Positions 50,020 to 61,266 are shown, numbered from the stretch's first letter. The stretch: 64,000 bases of DNA from Apostichopus japonicus (GCF_037975245.1 NC_092575.1:139001-203000), one strand, 5' to 3'. Program-made: numbers and translations. The notes: generated by a model not told the origin, from the letters alone.

Positions 50020-50155
50020 TTGGTTAATTCTTTAACTATTCCCTACATCGGCCAAAATTGGCCAGTTGTTTAACTATTCCCTACATCGGCCAAAATTGGC
50101 CAATTGTTAAACTGTTTCCTGTATCGGCCAAACTTGGCCAATTGTTTCAGTATTT
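50020..50155. repeat. ~50-bp degenerate repeat with ATCGGCCAAAATTGGCCA
   Basis: Three copies of CCCTACATCGGCCAAAATTG / CCTGTATCGGCCAAACTTGG, each followed by GCCA and TTGTT. The TTGGCCAA core is palindromic. Confidence 0.8.
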
Positions 50156-50530
50156 CATTGTATGACGGTAGTATCGGAAATGTATAAAATGGGTTGAAAT
50201 TCTGCTTAGAAGTTCACTTGTGGTTCGAGGTTCACAGGCTCGGATGGCTATAGAGTCAATCCGATAGGCAGTATTCGCAGGTTAGAATATAGTAAACTGA
50301 AAGTCAACAATTGAGTTGCCGTAGTCTGATCAGGTATTTGCACTGTCACTGACCAGCAGTGTAGGAGGCATTGCTTTTGTAGTAACCAATTTACTGAACA
50401 TTATATTCCTATCTTATCACACATTTTGCTTTCATATAAGATTCATTGAGAAGAAATTAAGTAACACCGCTCGACCACTCTTTCGACATTTTCTTTTCCT
50501 ATCGCCTTCCATGCGAACGCGACAATACAA

Positions 50531-51727
50531 TTACCTTCTTTTACATTTACCCATAAGAACAAATCGGCGTCGGAACTTCCGACTCATATATGCATACAGA
50601 AATGGGTTTACGAAAGAGTTAAAGGACACGTTCAATGAAGCTACAAGTTTCGTCCAGTCCGGTAGGGGATTAAACATATCGATAATGATAATCAAGTACA
50701 AAGGTAGCCAACCTACAACAAACACAGCCACAAACAACCAAAGAAGTCTCGCTGTTCGGCACATTTTTCTGTATTCCTTTTTTGTTGATTGATATATACG
50801 TTCTTGGGAAGGGTTCCCAAATCCCTTCGTCCGATCACTTTGCCTGCTTCGTGGCGCCATTTTATCCAACTGTGATATTCCACCAGAAGACTGGATTTCT
50901 CTGCTTTCATCAATCACATTCGCTGTCTTCAGTTGATCTACTATGGCGCTTGCTAAGCCCGGATCATTTACACTTTTTACATTCTCTGAGAGAGATAAAT
51001 CAGTTTCCCTGGAGGGTTCACTGAGATTCGATTTGGAATATTTTGCGGATTTTTTGGCGGTTAGTTGTCCATGGAACTTTTCCTCTGTTGCCTTGTAAAG
51101 CTTCACTATAACACCTCCATTAAGAAAAAATAAAATGAGGAATGGAATTACGAAGTCGACCCAAACAAATATTAAAAAGAGAGGCCTCGGTAGATGAGTC
51201 TCCAAGCAAAACATTCCTCGATCTGCAACTGGAAACAGGTTCTCATAAAACAAAGGGAAAACAAATATGAGAAAACTGAGATAAACAGCGAGTATTAACC
51301 AAGCCATGACGGATATCAGGACGGCGCGACCGACGGTGTGCTGACGATAAGCAAATGGCTTTGCGACCATTTGCCATCTGTCGTAGCTGATCAGGATAAC
51401 TAACATCACCGACATCACCAAGGTTCCATAGTGAAGTCCTCCAAGGAAAATACAGGCTACACTTTTAGTGACTGGCACTTCAGCACCCATGACGGCCCAG
51501 ACGAATCGGCCAACCAAGTCAAGGCCAGACAGTAGATCCGAAACAGCTAAATTTAAAATGAAGATGTTTGCTGGTACGATTCGAATTGCTCGATCTTGGA
51601 CAAAGGCAACCATAACAATAATGTTAACGAGAATTATCGCCAACCCGATAACCAGATAACTGACTTGTAAGGGAACCGGTACACTAACAAAAAACTCGTT
51701 CGTAAAATTTCCCGATTGGAACTCCAT
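50531..51727 (-). CDS. Class A (rhodopsin-like) G-protein-coupled receptor, orphan, copy 2
   Basis: Intronless; 398 residues from the ATG at 51727, chosen because MEFQSGNFTNEFF aligns with the start of copy 1; the open frame extends 28 codons further to 51811. Landmarks: N-glycosylation site NFT at 7-9; Asn35 in TM1; AVSD (Asp64) in TM2; Cys92 and Cys174 for the disulfide; DRW (116-118) instead of DRY; Pro195 in TM5; WLPLY (340-344) in TM6; NPFLY (374-378) in TM7; short tail MGKCKRR with a conserved Cys. Loop 3 (about 215-320) is longer than in copy 1 and Ser/Lys-rich. TM1-TM2 and TM7 are highly alike between the copies (VPANxFIL, NSFVNPFLYA). Position 3.32 is His99, as in copy 1. The pair is convergent, about 2.8 kb apart, showing an inverted local duplication. 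Ligand and G protein unknown. Confidence 0.92.
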   Translation of the reverse strand: MEFQSGNFTNEFFVSVPVPLQVSYLVIGLAIILVNIIVMVAFVQDRAIRIVPANIFILNLAVSDLLSGLDLVGRFVWAVMGAEVPVTKSVACIFLGGLHYGTLVMSVMLVILISYDRWQMVAKPFAYRQHTVGRAVLISVMAWLILAVYLSFLIFVFPLFYENLFPVADRGMFCLETHLPRPLFLIFVWVDFVIPFLILFFLNGGVIVKLYKATEEKFHGQLTAKKSAKYSKSNLSEPSRETDLSLSENVKSVNDPGLASAIVDQLKTANVIDESREIQSSGGISQLDKMAPRSRQSDRTKGFGNPSQERIYQSTKKEYRKMCRTARLLWLFVAVFVVGWLPLYLIIIIDMFNPLPDWTKLVASLNVSFNSFVNPFLYAYMSRKFRRRFVLMGKCKRR

Positions 51728-51829
51728 TATTTGACGGGTTTGCTTGTTAATTATTTTTATCTTGTCTTTGTGTTGCCCGACAGAAGTAACATATCTCGTT
51801 CTCGAGTACAACGTTGATAACGTACATTA

Positions 51830-52735
51830 TCAGCAATAGCAATCTATATGATGCTCCTTCTGTACAGTTTTAGAAACCTGTTGAGTACCTCTACAGCAAT
51901 TAGTCCGCTTCTAGGCCTAATGGTAGGCTGCTCCGGGCAATTGTGTTAGCTGAATCTTTACTTAGGTCACTAATACCAATTTAATTATGCATTGATAAAC
52001 GGATGACGTCATCGCACGCTAGAATACACACAACGCAGAAATATATTCTGGAAATATTTGTGAACTGTAAATCGGAGTTTGATACATGTTTAAGTTAAAA
52101 ATCGGATGCAAAAGGGAAACAATACATTCCAACTGTTAGGTCAACTAATCTTACTCACAAACAGGTTACTATAGTAAAGACCGATTACTCCATAAACTAT
52201 GTAATATATGTATATAATATAGGTATGCGTCATATTTCCTAGGCGTATCTCAGCAATTGTATTTACACTCGGGTACATTGTGCATTGAAAAGTTACTATT
52301 AGGAATTGATTGTCGGCCATGTTTTCGAATACAAGCCTAGATTTCACAACCACAAAGCCAGAATGCTTTGTGATTCCCGCCATATAATTTGCTCAAAATT
52401 CATCGTAACTAGCTGACTAATGTAGAGCAAGTGAATTTGTTCAAGAGTCAAGTGAGAAGCAGAAACCAGAGGAAAACCCTTCCCAGCAGTTACTCGCAAT
52501 TAAATACATGACATATGCAGGACAAGAGTAGTTTGCATGCTAACCCTGACTGAAGCTCATACTGCAGATGGACAGCAGCATCAATCTAAACAGAGTCAGT
52601 GCTTACATGGTTCGATGACCGGGAATCATGTGACATAATACCACAATGATGAAAGAAAGACCGGGGCGGGTGGGGGGTGGGGGCAATGTTTGTAGTTGGT
52701 TATTTATTTTGCATGCTCACTCTAACAGCAAAGAG
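51830..52735. other. Upstream flank of GPCR copy 2
   Basis: No recognised gene; includes the presumed promoter of GPCR copy 2. G-run at 52664-52682. Confidence 0.4.
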
Positions 52736-53252
52736 CTTCATTTGCATTTGTAATAGTTAACCTTTTGACCTCCACTCAAAATAATGGAGACCTTGTAATC
52801 ATTATAAGAAAGACACATGCCAAATATGAGCTATGTGATGTAACCTATCTTGCGATATCGGGTTTACAAGCTTTGTGTTTATAAGGCTTTACAGAGAGTG
52901 ATTTTGATGACCCACACGACCTTTGACCTCCCCCAAAACAACAAGGTTCTTGTACTCAATATAGGGCAGCCACATATAATATGAGAGCCAATAAAGTCTC
53001 CTATCTGGAGATATTATAATATTTATGATATTTTGTTTAATGACCTCTGACCTACAACAAATTGTGCAAAAGCCTTATACTATAATTTATCCCACTATAC
53101 ATATATGAGCTCCTTTCATGCTCAGGTTCTGGAGATACAGTATTTTTGAGATTATCATATTTTGCCCTCTGCTAACCCAAATGACCTTTGACCTCAACCC
53201 AAACATCATGGTTCTTGTATTCACATATATCTCTTTTTGAAATGTTCTACAC

Positions 53253-53400
53253 CTATTCTACAGAGATTTCCATCATTTCTGCTTTCATTTTGTTCGTATA
53301 ACCTAGACCTACAAGATGGGCTAGTTTGTCTTTCTCAGACATTTTGGCTAGTTCTGAAGCACTAAAGTCTTTGAATTTGTATACATATTTTGACGTCATC
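53253..53400 (-). other. Possible coding exon end, unrecognised
   Basis: On the minus strand the frame KYVYKFKDFSASELAKMSEK, then DKLAHLVGLGYTNKMKAEMM and EISVE-stop, looks like normal protein composition (amphipathic, charged), unlike the adjoining repeat translation. It could be a last exon or fragment of a transposon or host gene. No acceptor was identified with confidence and I do not recognise a domain. Treat as a hint only. Confidence 0.2.
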
Positions 53401-53454
53401 AAAGCGAACAGCGCCGCAAGCATCAAAGGAGACACCAGCATCAAAGGAGACAAC

Positions 53455-53700
53455 AACATAAAAGGACACAACATCATAAGAGACAACAACATGATAACAG
53501 ACAACAACATGATAACAAACAACAACATGATAACAGACAACAACATGATAACAGACAACAACATGATAACAGACAACAACATGATAACAGACAACAACAT
53601 GATAACAGACAACAACATGATAACAGACAACAACATGATAACAGACAACAACATGATAACAGACAACATGATAACAGACAATAACATGATAACAGACAGC
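53455..53700. repeat. 18-bp minisatellite, ~13 copies
   Basis: Unit AACAACATGATAACAGAC (18 bp), nearly perfect except one unit with AAAC and one shortened by 3 bp. It is embedded in the ~145-bp repeat region. Frames on both strands are open with a six-residue period (NNMITD; VCYHVV; LLSVIM). Confidence 0.95.
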
Positions 53701-53754
53701 ATAGAAGTAAACAACATAATACATTGCCCTTTTGGCATTCCATACATTTGAGAC

Positions 53755-53875
53755 CCTTTGAGACAACCTGTTGACCCTTTGAGCCAATTTTGGGACCATT
53801 TGGGGTAACCTGTTTGACCCCTTGAGCCAATTTTGGGACCCTTTGAGATAACCTGTTGACCCCTTGTTCATGCAC
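53755..53875. repeat. ~35-bp repeat, TTTGAGCCAATTTTGGGACC
   Basis: Short run of GACCCTTTGAG / CAACCTGTTGACCCCTTGAG units, 3-4 copies. Confidence 0.7.
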
Positions 53876-54609
53876 CCACAACAAGAGTAACTATTGGAAG
53901 CAGATTGGATGAATGTATGTGTTGTTGTCATAAAACTAAAGTGAACTGAAGGTGACCAAACTATATAACACAAAAAGAAAACTAATAGTATCAGAGAATT
54001 CACCAGATTAATTGTAGATTTAACTTTTGGAGTTATTATGTCAAAGCATTTCAAACTTTGAGAACTGTTGACCTCATGTGACCTTTGACCTCCACCAATT
54101 TAACAGGGTTCTTGTGCACAACAAAGTGGATCTGCATACCTAGTGTGAAGTTCAACAAAGAGTACTTCTTGAGTTATTGTGTTTGCAAGGTTTTCTGGTT
54201 TTGATTTATGTTGACCGTAAATGACCTTTGACCTCCACCAATTTCATTAGGGTTCTTGCACTCACCAAGCTGGATCTACATACCAAGTATGATGTTCAAC
54301 AATACTGTACTTCTTGAGTTAACACATTTACAAATTTTTCAGACTTTGACCTCTGTTGACCTCAAAAACCTTTGACCTTCACAGAAATAATAAGATTCTT
54401 GTACTCACTAAGATGGGCCCAGTGAAGTTAATCCACCATGAACTTTATGATTCACCGTGTTTACAAGAATGTGTAACATACATTTACACACACTACCACC
54501 ACTGCAACAGCAACTTTTTTGGGATTATGCGCTAAAAAAACTAATTATTATTAATATTACTACAGGATTTCAGATTTTGACCTCTGTTGACCTCACAAGG
54601 GCTCAACAT

Positions 54610-55145
54610 CTCAAAACACCAGACATCTTGTACCCATTTGGTGGATCCACACATCAAGAATGAATACAACCATCCTGTATATTAACAAATCAAAGGGTTT
54701 GCATACACACATGCAAGAAATACACACATACAAGAAATTAGCACAAACACCAAGTTTGTGAATGAACACAAGAACAAATGATATGTGTTTTGATGGATAT
54801 GAAATGTGTATTTGTAAATAAGGCATAATCCTAAAAACATGTTATAAGAAAGAATCCCAGTATGATATTAATGCAAGCATTGCATTCATTGAATATGAAA
54901 TTACTTCTCTGATACACACATAACCACTTAGCTAAATTAAGACGGTCTCTGGACATATATAGGTAGATATGAGGACAGAACTAAAACTGCATAAACTGGT
55001 GTCCCCGTAGACTGAATCATTCAGAAAAGATAATATCCTGGAAGGATAAATAAACTAACCAGCAACCTTCACTGAGCATTAACTTAGATCTAAGTATTGA
55101 TTTCAATTCTGCTTTAGTTAGTACACAGGACTAACTGCCACAGTT
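54610..55145. other. Gene-free stretch
   Basis: No recognised gene; short imperfect ACACATACAAGAAA repeats at 54700-54745. Confidence 0.4.
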
Positions 55146-55151
55146 AAAAGA

Positions 55152-55490
55152 ACCTTGCTGCAAATGAATGCCTGTAAATATTACCAACTAACGCTATTCA
55201 TTTCATCTGGCACTATACAATCAATAAGGGTTAACCTTGCTGCAATGAATGCCTGTAAATATTACTAACTAACGCTATTCATTTCATCTGGCACTATACA
55301 ATCAATAAGGGTTAACCTTGCTGCAAATGAATGCCTGTATATATTACCAACTAACGCTATTCATTTCATCTGGCACTATACAATCAATAAGGGTTAACCT
55401 TGCTGCAATGAATGCCTGTAAATATTACTAACTAACGCTATTCATTTCATCTGGCACTATACAATCAATAAGGGTCAACCTTGCAACCTT
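55152..55490 (+). repeat. Four ~81-bp repeats arranged as two dimers
   Basis: Anchor AACCTTGCTGCAA at 55152, 55233, 55314 and 55396. Units 1 and 3 share CAAATGAATG and TATTACCAAC; units 2 and 4 share CAATGAATG and TATTACTAAC. The pattern A-B-A-B shows that a dimer of about 163 bp was duplicated. Confidence 0.9.
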
Positions 55491-55499
55491 TCATTTGAA

Positions 55500-56560
55500 A
55501 TTCCTCTCTGTTAACAGAAACCACTGCTGAAATAAAATATAATCAAACATATTTCATGAACCAAGAGAAATATCAATATACAAATAAGACAATATCTCAT
55601 AAAGCAGAAATAATAAAATAAATTTTGCTTGTATAAAACACCATGAAAATATTATGATGAAATAAACAAAAAATCAAGTGTGCCCTTAATTAAGGAAGAA
55701 TGCATACCTCAATTTCTTTTACAAATCTTTATTTTCACTTGCATGAGTTTTTAGATTAAATAAGAATCTAAAATATTAGCAATAAAAACACCACTGACAA
55801 AGGCACTTGTGGAAATAGGCCACTAATCTTTCCTCTTACTTTAATCTTGCTTATCTAATTCACCTTACACTAATCACTGCTTGCACCATTATTACACACA
55901 GCTGCTCCAAGCACCCACAGTAGAACTTACAGACACTAAACAAGTTACAATTTACCAAGGGCTAACCTTAATCAATAAAGATCTTATTCCCAGTCACTGT
56001 CAGGCAGAATAGTACCAATCTAGATGAGGACTAATTCACACTAGCAATGATGCCAACTGGCCAGTGTACTCAGCAGAAATATGCATCATATGACTGAAAG
56101 TAAATGAAGATATTAAAACAAGAATGCAATCCTCCACAAACATGAACTCTTACAATTTATAACATATAAACATTGTCTTTACAACAACAAAAAACAGAAA
56201 ATTGACATTGGATTAATTTACTCCAGACAGCATAATACCAGCAGAATATCATCAATAAAAGTAACAGAATAATTCTCTAGAATTCTTAAACACAATAAGA
56301 TGAGTTGTTCATGAATTATACCATATCACAAGAACAATTAAATGGTAAGTTAACACAATACTAACATGATTACAGTCCTTCTAGAAGGCACAAACACAGT
56401 GATGTGAACATTATTAAAAACCTACCGTTTATAAATATCAATACACTAAAGAGAGGTATTTACCAGTAATTACACCTAAATGACAGCAAATAACTCTATC
56501 AAGCCAATGTTGTGACTGCATTCCGGACCACATATGTGAGTAGTTTTACATCAGAAGTTT
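55500..56560. other. Gene-free stretch
   Basis: AT-rich, no recognised gene. Confidence 0.4.
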
Positions 56561-56571
56561 AATATCTCAAA

Positions 56572-58017
56572 TAGGGATGCACCGGATCCAAATTTTTGGA
56601 TCCGGCCGGAACCGGATTTTGCCGGATAGTACATGAAATCCGGCCGGATTTTATCCGGCCGGAACCGGATTTTTTCATTACACAAAAGAAAATCATTAAT
56701 AAGAAGTAGAAGTATGAAACAAGGAGCAAATCTTAGGTGAGGTATACGCATATTATAAAGAAGGTGAAATTAAGACCCCATTTATGAGATTAAATATGAC
56801 TTGAAGTGGTGTAATCTACATTCTTTAATAAAATAACTACAATATAATTGTTGACAAGCTTGATACAGTATGTAAATTTGTTTGCTGGAAAAATACTGCA
56901 TACTACCTATGAAGTTTGTTTTAAAACGGGAAGCTACATTTCACAAATCTCATACTTTAAACTGAATAAAAAGATTATTTAATTGTTGTAGTAACACTAC
57001 TATCAGGATTTAAAATTGTCTAGTATTATTCATTATTTGGTAACAAATTTTTACACTGCAATATTATCTGTAAAAAAAAAAGCATTGCATCTTTCCAGAA
57101 GTGGAAGAAAATTCTTATCTATCTTTTATCTATCCTTTAAAATGGAATTAAATGTTCATTAGAACACTTAATGATTTAGGTTTTTCATGAACTTTAAGGA
57201 ACTTTCATGGTGACAAGAGATATATCTTTCTGTGAGAAAATTATATACTGTTTTTTCTGTGACTGGCACCCATTTGGTGGAAACTCTTATAGTCCATTGC
57301 TTCATCTATTTATAAAAGTACCAAGATTACAATTTGCATATTGCCATGATCACACACAATGAGTAACAATTGACAGCTTTCTAGACAGGAAATGGACTGT
57401 AGTGGTCCACAAAAAGATCCATTGTTTTGGCTTCTTAAGGTCCTAATGCACATGTTTGGATTTTGGACATTTCATTTCATGCAAGTGTTTCTCTCTGACC
57501 ATATAAGAGATTGTTTCACACATAAAAATTCAGAGAAAACATGAATGCCAACAATAATGGGAAAGTAAAGATTCAATGGAACAGTATTTTGACTGATAAG
57601 TGGTCTATTTTAACTGCACAATGTTAAACTGATGAAGGCTGCAAACTAATGATTTCACTGCAAACTGTATTTGTTGTATATAGCTTCATATTATTACAGT
57701 AGTTGTATTATTTTGGTTGATCTTTAGAAACAGTGGGTCAGACCATTGAGAAAATTAAATTAAACATGTTAAACCTAATTTTTCCTTACCTGTACTCTGA
57801 ATGTTTTTACTAATTTTTGGAAATAGTTTACATTGATTTAAGTTAATACCAACACCTTTTTAAGGAATAATTCAGGCCAGATTTTGAAAAAGATCCGAGC
57901 AGATTTTGAAAAAGATCCGGCCAGATTTTGAAAAATATCCGGCCGGAACCGGAACCGGATAATTTCTCACTATCCTGCCGGATAGTCCGACCGGACCGGA
58001 TATCTGGTGCATCCCTA
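56572..58017. mobile_element. Non-autonomous hAT element, 1,446 bp
   Basis: The ends are TAGGGATGCACCGGATCC and GGATATCTGGTGCATCCCTA: TAGGGATGCACC inverted repeats known from hAT elements. An exact 8-bp direct repeat ATCTCAAA flanks it (56564-56571 and 58018-58025). Both subterminal zones are packed with CCGGCCGGAACCGGAT motifs (about 56585-56672 and 57890-58005), likely transposase-binding repeats. The 1.2-kb core is AT-rich without a transposase frame, so it depends on an enzyme made elsewhere. Confidence 0.9.
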
Positions 58018-58029
58018 ATCTCAAAAACA

Positions 58030-58450
58030 TAATAACATTTTAGATTTCAAGGTCTGAGGGACCCTCCAAGTCATCAGGTACATGTGTCTACTTACAGAAT
58101 AGAATCATAAGTAGAATATGACTGACCATACAGGTACAACAAAACTGCTAGACTGACTGCATTGAACTGTGTAACCTTAGGATGGTGCAGTAAATTGCTA
58201 TAAATTTTAAAATAATTTTATGGGGAAAGACCCCCCAGAACCCCCCCCCCTTATTGATGGGAGCTTCAATGATCCCATGGCTTTACCCCTCTTATATAAT
58301 ATATTTCATGTGCATCTGGCCCTAACATATACATTCAGGTCACTACCTAACTTAGTCAGGGAATTTTGGGATTTATTATAATTTATAAGCCCAATCTTGC
58401 ATTTATAGAGTTATTTCTATGGACATAAATTATAGTTTAAATATGCATCA
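58030..58450. other. Gene-free stretch downstream of the RhoGAP gene
   Basis: No exon recognised; C-run at 58239-58250. Confidence 0.4.
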
Positions 58451-58465
58451 CAATGCACCATACAT

Positions 58466-58978
58466 GCATACATGTCTCCACATCAGCATAGACAACTACT
58501 ACAGGAAAGCATACATGTCTCCACATCAGCATAGACAACTACTACAGGAAAGCATACATGTCTCCACATCAGCATAGACAACTACTACAGGAAAGCATAC
58601 ATGTCTCCACATCACCATAGACAACTACTACAGGAAAGCATACATATCTCCACATCAGCATAGACAACTACTACAGAAAGCATACATGTCTCCACATCAG
58701 AATAGACAACTACTACAGGAAAGCATACATGTCTCCACATCAGAATAGACAACTACTACAGGAAAGCATCCATGTCTCCACATCAGCATAGACAACTACT
58801 ATAGGAAAGCATACATGTCTCCACATCAGCATAGACAACTACTACAGAAAGCATACATGTCTCCACATCAGAATAGACAACTACTACAGGAAAGCATACA
58901 TGTCTCCACATCAGCATAGACAACTACTACAGAAGGCATACATGTCTCCACATCAGCATAGACAACTACTACAGTGCA
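58466..58978 (+). repeat. 43-bp minisatellite, ~12 copies, in the 3' flank of the RhoGAP gene
   Basis: Unit CATACATGTCTCCACATCAG then CATAGACAACTACTACAGGA, AAG. The array ends about 40 bp from the stop codon and therefore probably lies in the 3' UTR of the minus-strand gene. Confidence 0.95.
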
Positions 58979-59013
58979 TATTGGTTGCAACTTAGAAATA
59001 CAAGAGAGCTATC

Positions 59014-59245
59014 TTAGACAGTAACCCGGTTATCAGAGTCGATTAATTGTAAGGCTTTCTCAGAGAAATGCTCCAAGTAATAGTGAAGTACACCAACTTG
59101 GGCAAGGGCTCCTGCCATGCTATAGAAACCAGACGTATCACTCGGATCTTGATCAGAATAGCCAGCAGGACTCAGTAAGGTTGGGCCAAACACAGTTGAA
59201 ATATTATGAAGGGACATCTTATTCTGTCCTTCATTGCTAGCAATT
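59014..59245 (-). CDS. BCR/ABR-like RhoGAP, last coding exon
   Basis: Minus-strand gene. Acceptor TTTTTGTTGCAG. The exon completes a Lys codon, then reads IASNEGQNKMSLHNISTVFG, PTLLSPAGYSD and a C-terminal ALAQVGVLHYYLEHF, ending SDNRVTV-stop. NKMSLHN[IL]xTVFGPTLL is the signature of the BCR/ABR branch of RhoGAP domains, which switch off Rac/Cdc42-type GTPases. The domain ends a few residues before the stop, as in BCR and ABR. The last residues VTV resemble a class II PDZ ligand, whereas vertebrate BCR/ABR end in a class I type. Three coding exons lie in this window; the rest of the gene, including the catalytic Arg exon, is beyond the right edge or in unrecognised sequence. Confidence 0.88.
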
Positions 59246-59510
59246 CTGCAACAAAAATACAAATATGTCAGTGGTGAATTCACACATAGTTTCACTGGCA
59301 ACCACACATTGGAAATTGCCATTGAATTATACAGCAATATTCCAATTGATAGTAGCATCTGATAAATGGCTCAAACCAGGAGAGCAGTAACTTATGTCTG
59401 AGACTAGGTCTTTATTTCACAATAAAATTCTTAACATTTCATTTTTTCAGGAAAAAAGTTCAGTGTATCATTCTGCTTCAGAAGAAATAATGTAATATGA
59501 AGGAACTTAC

Positions 59511-59616
59511 TTCTTGAGGTGGTTAAAAAGGTAAATGATTGTTGTTCGATTTGGTTCTGGCATCGATTTTAATATAGACATCATGTACTTCCGTTTGCTC
59601 TCAGCCTCGGACAGAG
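59511..59616 (-). CDS. BCR/ABR-like RhoGAP, penultimate exon
   Basis: Minus strand, acceptor ACATCATTCAG, donor AAGAA|GTAAGT. Translation in the joined frame: T-LSEAESKRKYMMSILKSMPE, then PNRTTIIYLFNHLK and K completed by the next exon. This is the middle of the RhoGAP fold (LPxPN...L..L..HLK). Phases fit both neighbours (enters after one base, leaves after two). Confidence 0.87.
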
Positions 59617-59879
59617 CTGAATGATGTCAAACAGAAACAAGCAACAATTACAGTTAGTACTAACCAAATCAAAGACATGCAATATCGTATGTTCATTCAT
59701 ACTTAGTAAAGATTCCTAAATCCTATTGGTCCATTCAGGTCAGCTGACCGTGGTTAATCCTGTGAGTAACGCACGGTAAAATTACGGGGCATCACTTTAA
59801 TAAATCTTGGTTATATGTAACCAAAAATGTTTTGTTTTATGATCTTTCCCCCACACAAATGGTAGTGTATGAATGAACA

Positions 59880-60048
59880 GGGTTAATCAACCGTCTAGCG
59901 TGCGTTACTCACATGATTAATGCACTCCGGGTGTTAATGCTTTCGCTGGATGCACTCGGGCTCCGCTCCGCCCTCATGCATCGCTTGCATTATCCCCCGA
60001 TTGTGCATTAATCCTGTGAGTAACGCACGCTAGACCGTTGATTAACCC
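59880..60048. mobile_element. Palindromic foldback element in a RhoGAP intron
   Basis: Arms of about 47 bp: GGGTTAATCAACCGTCTAGC GTGCGTTACTCA...ATTAATGCAC on the left and the near-exact complement, GTGCATTAATCCTGTGAGTA ACGCACGCTAGACCG...TTAACCC, on the right. A GC-rich spacer of about 75 bp separates them. A single arm-like copy (TTAATCCTGTGAGTAACGCA) lies at about 59755. A MITE-type insertion is likely; the superfamily is not determined. Confidence 0.7.
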
Positions 60049-60119
60049 CTTAATAAGAAAAGGTAGATTTACAAGCCAGTACACTAACAAACTCTCTAAG
60101 CTTTGAAAAAAACTGGTGT

Positions 60120-60675
60120 GATGTGAATATCATGCATTCCAAATTCCTGCATGGTGTGATGTGCATATCAGTGGAACCAAACATATGCAGGCTGCATCCC
60201 TGCATGGTGTGATGTGTAGTGGAACCGAACATATGCAGGTTGCATCCCTGCATGATGTGATGCGAATATTAGTGGAACCCAACATATGCAGGCTACATCC
60301 CTGAATGGTGTAATGTGAATATCAGTGAAACCGAACATATGCAGGCTGCATCCCTGCATGATGTGATGTGTAGTGGAACCAAACATATGCAGGCTACATC
60401 CCTGCATGATGTGATGTGAATATCAGTGAAACCGAACATATGCAGGCTGCATCCCTGCATGATGTGATGTGATGTGAATATCAGTGAAACCAAACATATG
60501 CAGGCTACATTCCTGCATGACATGATGTGAATATCAGTGAAACCAAACATATGCAGGCTACATCCCTCATGATGTGATGTGAATATCAGTGAAACCAAAC
60601 ATATGCAGGCTGCATCCCTGCATGATGTGATGTAAATATCAGTGAAACCGAACATATGCAGGTTGCATCCCCCCA
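60120..60675 (-). repeat. ~50-bp minisatellite, ~11 copies, in a RhoGAP intron
   Basis: Unit contains AACATATGCAGGCTGCATCC, CTGCATGATGTGATGTGAAT and ATCAGTGAAACC. Short variants drop the GAATATCA part. TGCAGGCTGCA gives local dyad symmetry. Confidence 0.93.
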
Positions 60676-60784
60676 TATATAAGAATATCAGTTGTTTATG
60701 TCATAAGTCCAACAGTCAACCCTTCATACCCTGTCATTAAAACATGATTATGTTTACAAATAATTACTGACTTAATCCAATGTT

Positions 60785-61266
60785 CAGCACATTCTATAGA
60801 GCTACTTTTAAAAACAATCTACTTCTTATGTTCACAAATAAAATACTCTAGTCAGCACATTCTATAGAGCTACTTTTAAAAACAATCTACTTCTTATGTT
60901 CACAAATAAAATACTCCAGTCAGCACATGATATAGAGCTACTTTTAAAAACAATCTACTTCTTATGTTCACAAATAAAATACTCTAGTCAGCACATTCTA
61001 TAGAGCTACTTTTCATAACAATCTACTTCTTATGTTCACAAATAAAATACTCTAGTCAGCACATGATATAGAGCTACTTTTAAAAACAATCTACTTCTTA
61101 TGTTCACAAATAAAGTACTACAGTCAGCACATTCTATAGAGCTACTTTTCATAACAATCTACTTCTTATGTTCACAAATAAAATACTCTAGTCAGCACAT
61201 GATATAGAGCTACTTTTAAAAACAATCTACTTCTTATGTTCACAAATAAAATACTACAGTCAGCAC
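60785..61266 (-). repeat. 68-bp minisatellite, 7 copies, alternating variants, next to RhoGAP exon
   Basis: Units start CAGCACAT at 60785, 60853, 60921, 60989, 61057, 61125 and 61193: exactly 68 bp each. Units 3, 5 and 7 have CATGATATAG, the others CATTCTATAG; units 4 and 6 also share TTTTCATAACA. This indicates a 136-bp dimer being amplified. A partial eighth unit ends near 61266, about 55 bp from the exon's donor. Confidence 0.95.

Larger units (their letters stand above)
52740..54600 (-). repeat. Degenerate ~145-bp repeat with TGACCTTTGACCT motifs
   Basis: TTTGACCT-type blocks recur near 52763, 52920, 53043, 53185, 54082, 54225, 54371 and 54578, about 123-157 bp apart, with shared intervening motifs (GGTTCTTGTACTCAC, CTTGAGTTATTGTGTTTGCA). 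The reverse complement matches the array in PTB intron 1 (11650-12520). Perfect DR1 motifs (AGGTCAAAGGTCA on the minus strand) are at 53182-53194, 54079-54091 and 54222-54234. Confidence 0.75.

Noticed and set aside
53253-54054. Long frames on both strands with six-residue repeats
   Set aside because: By-product of the 18-bp array. Only the non-repeat tail at 53253-53400 is kept, as a weak hint.
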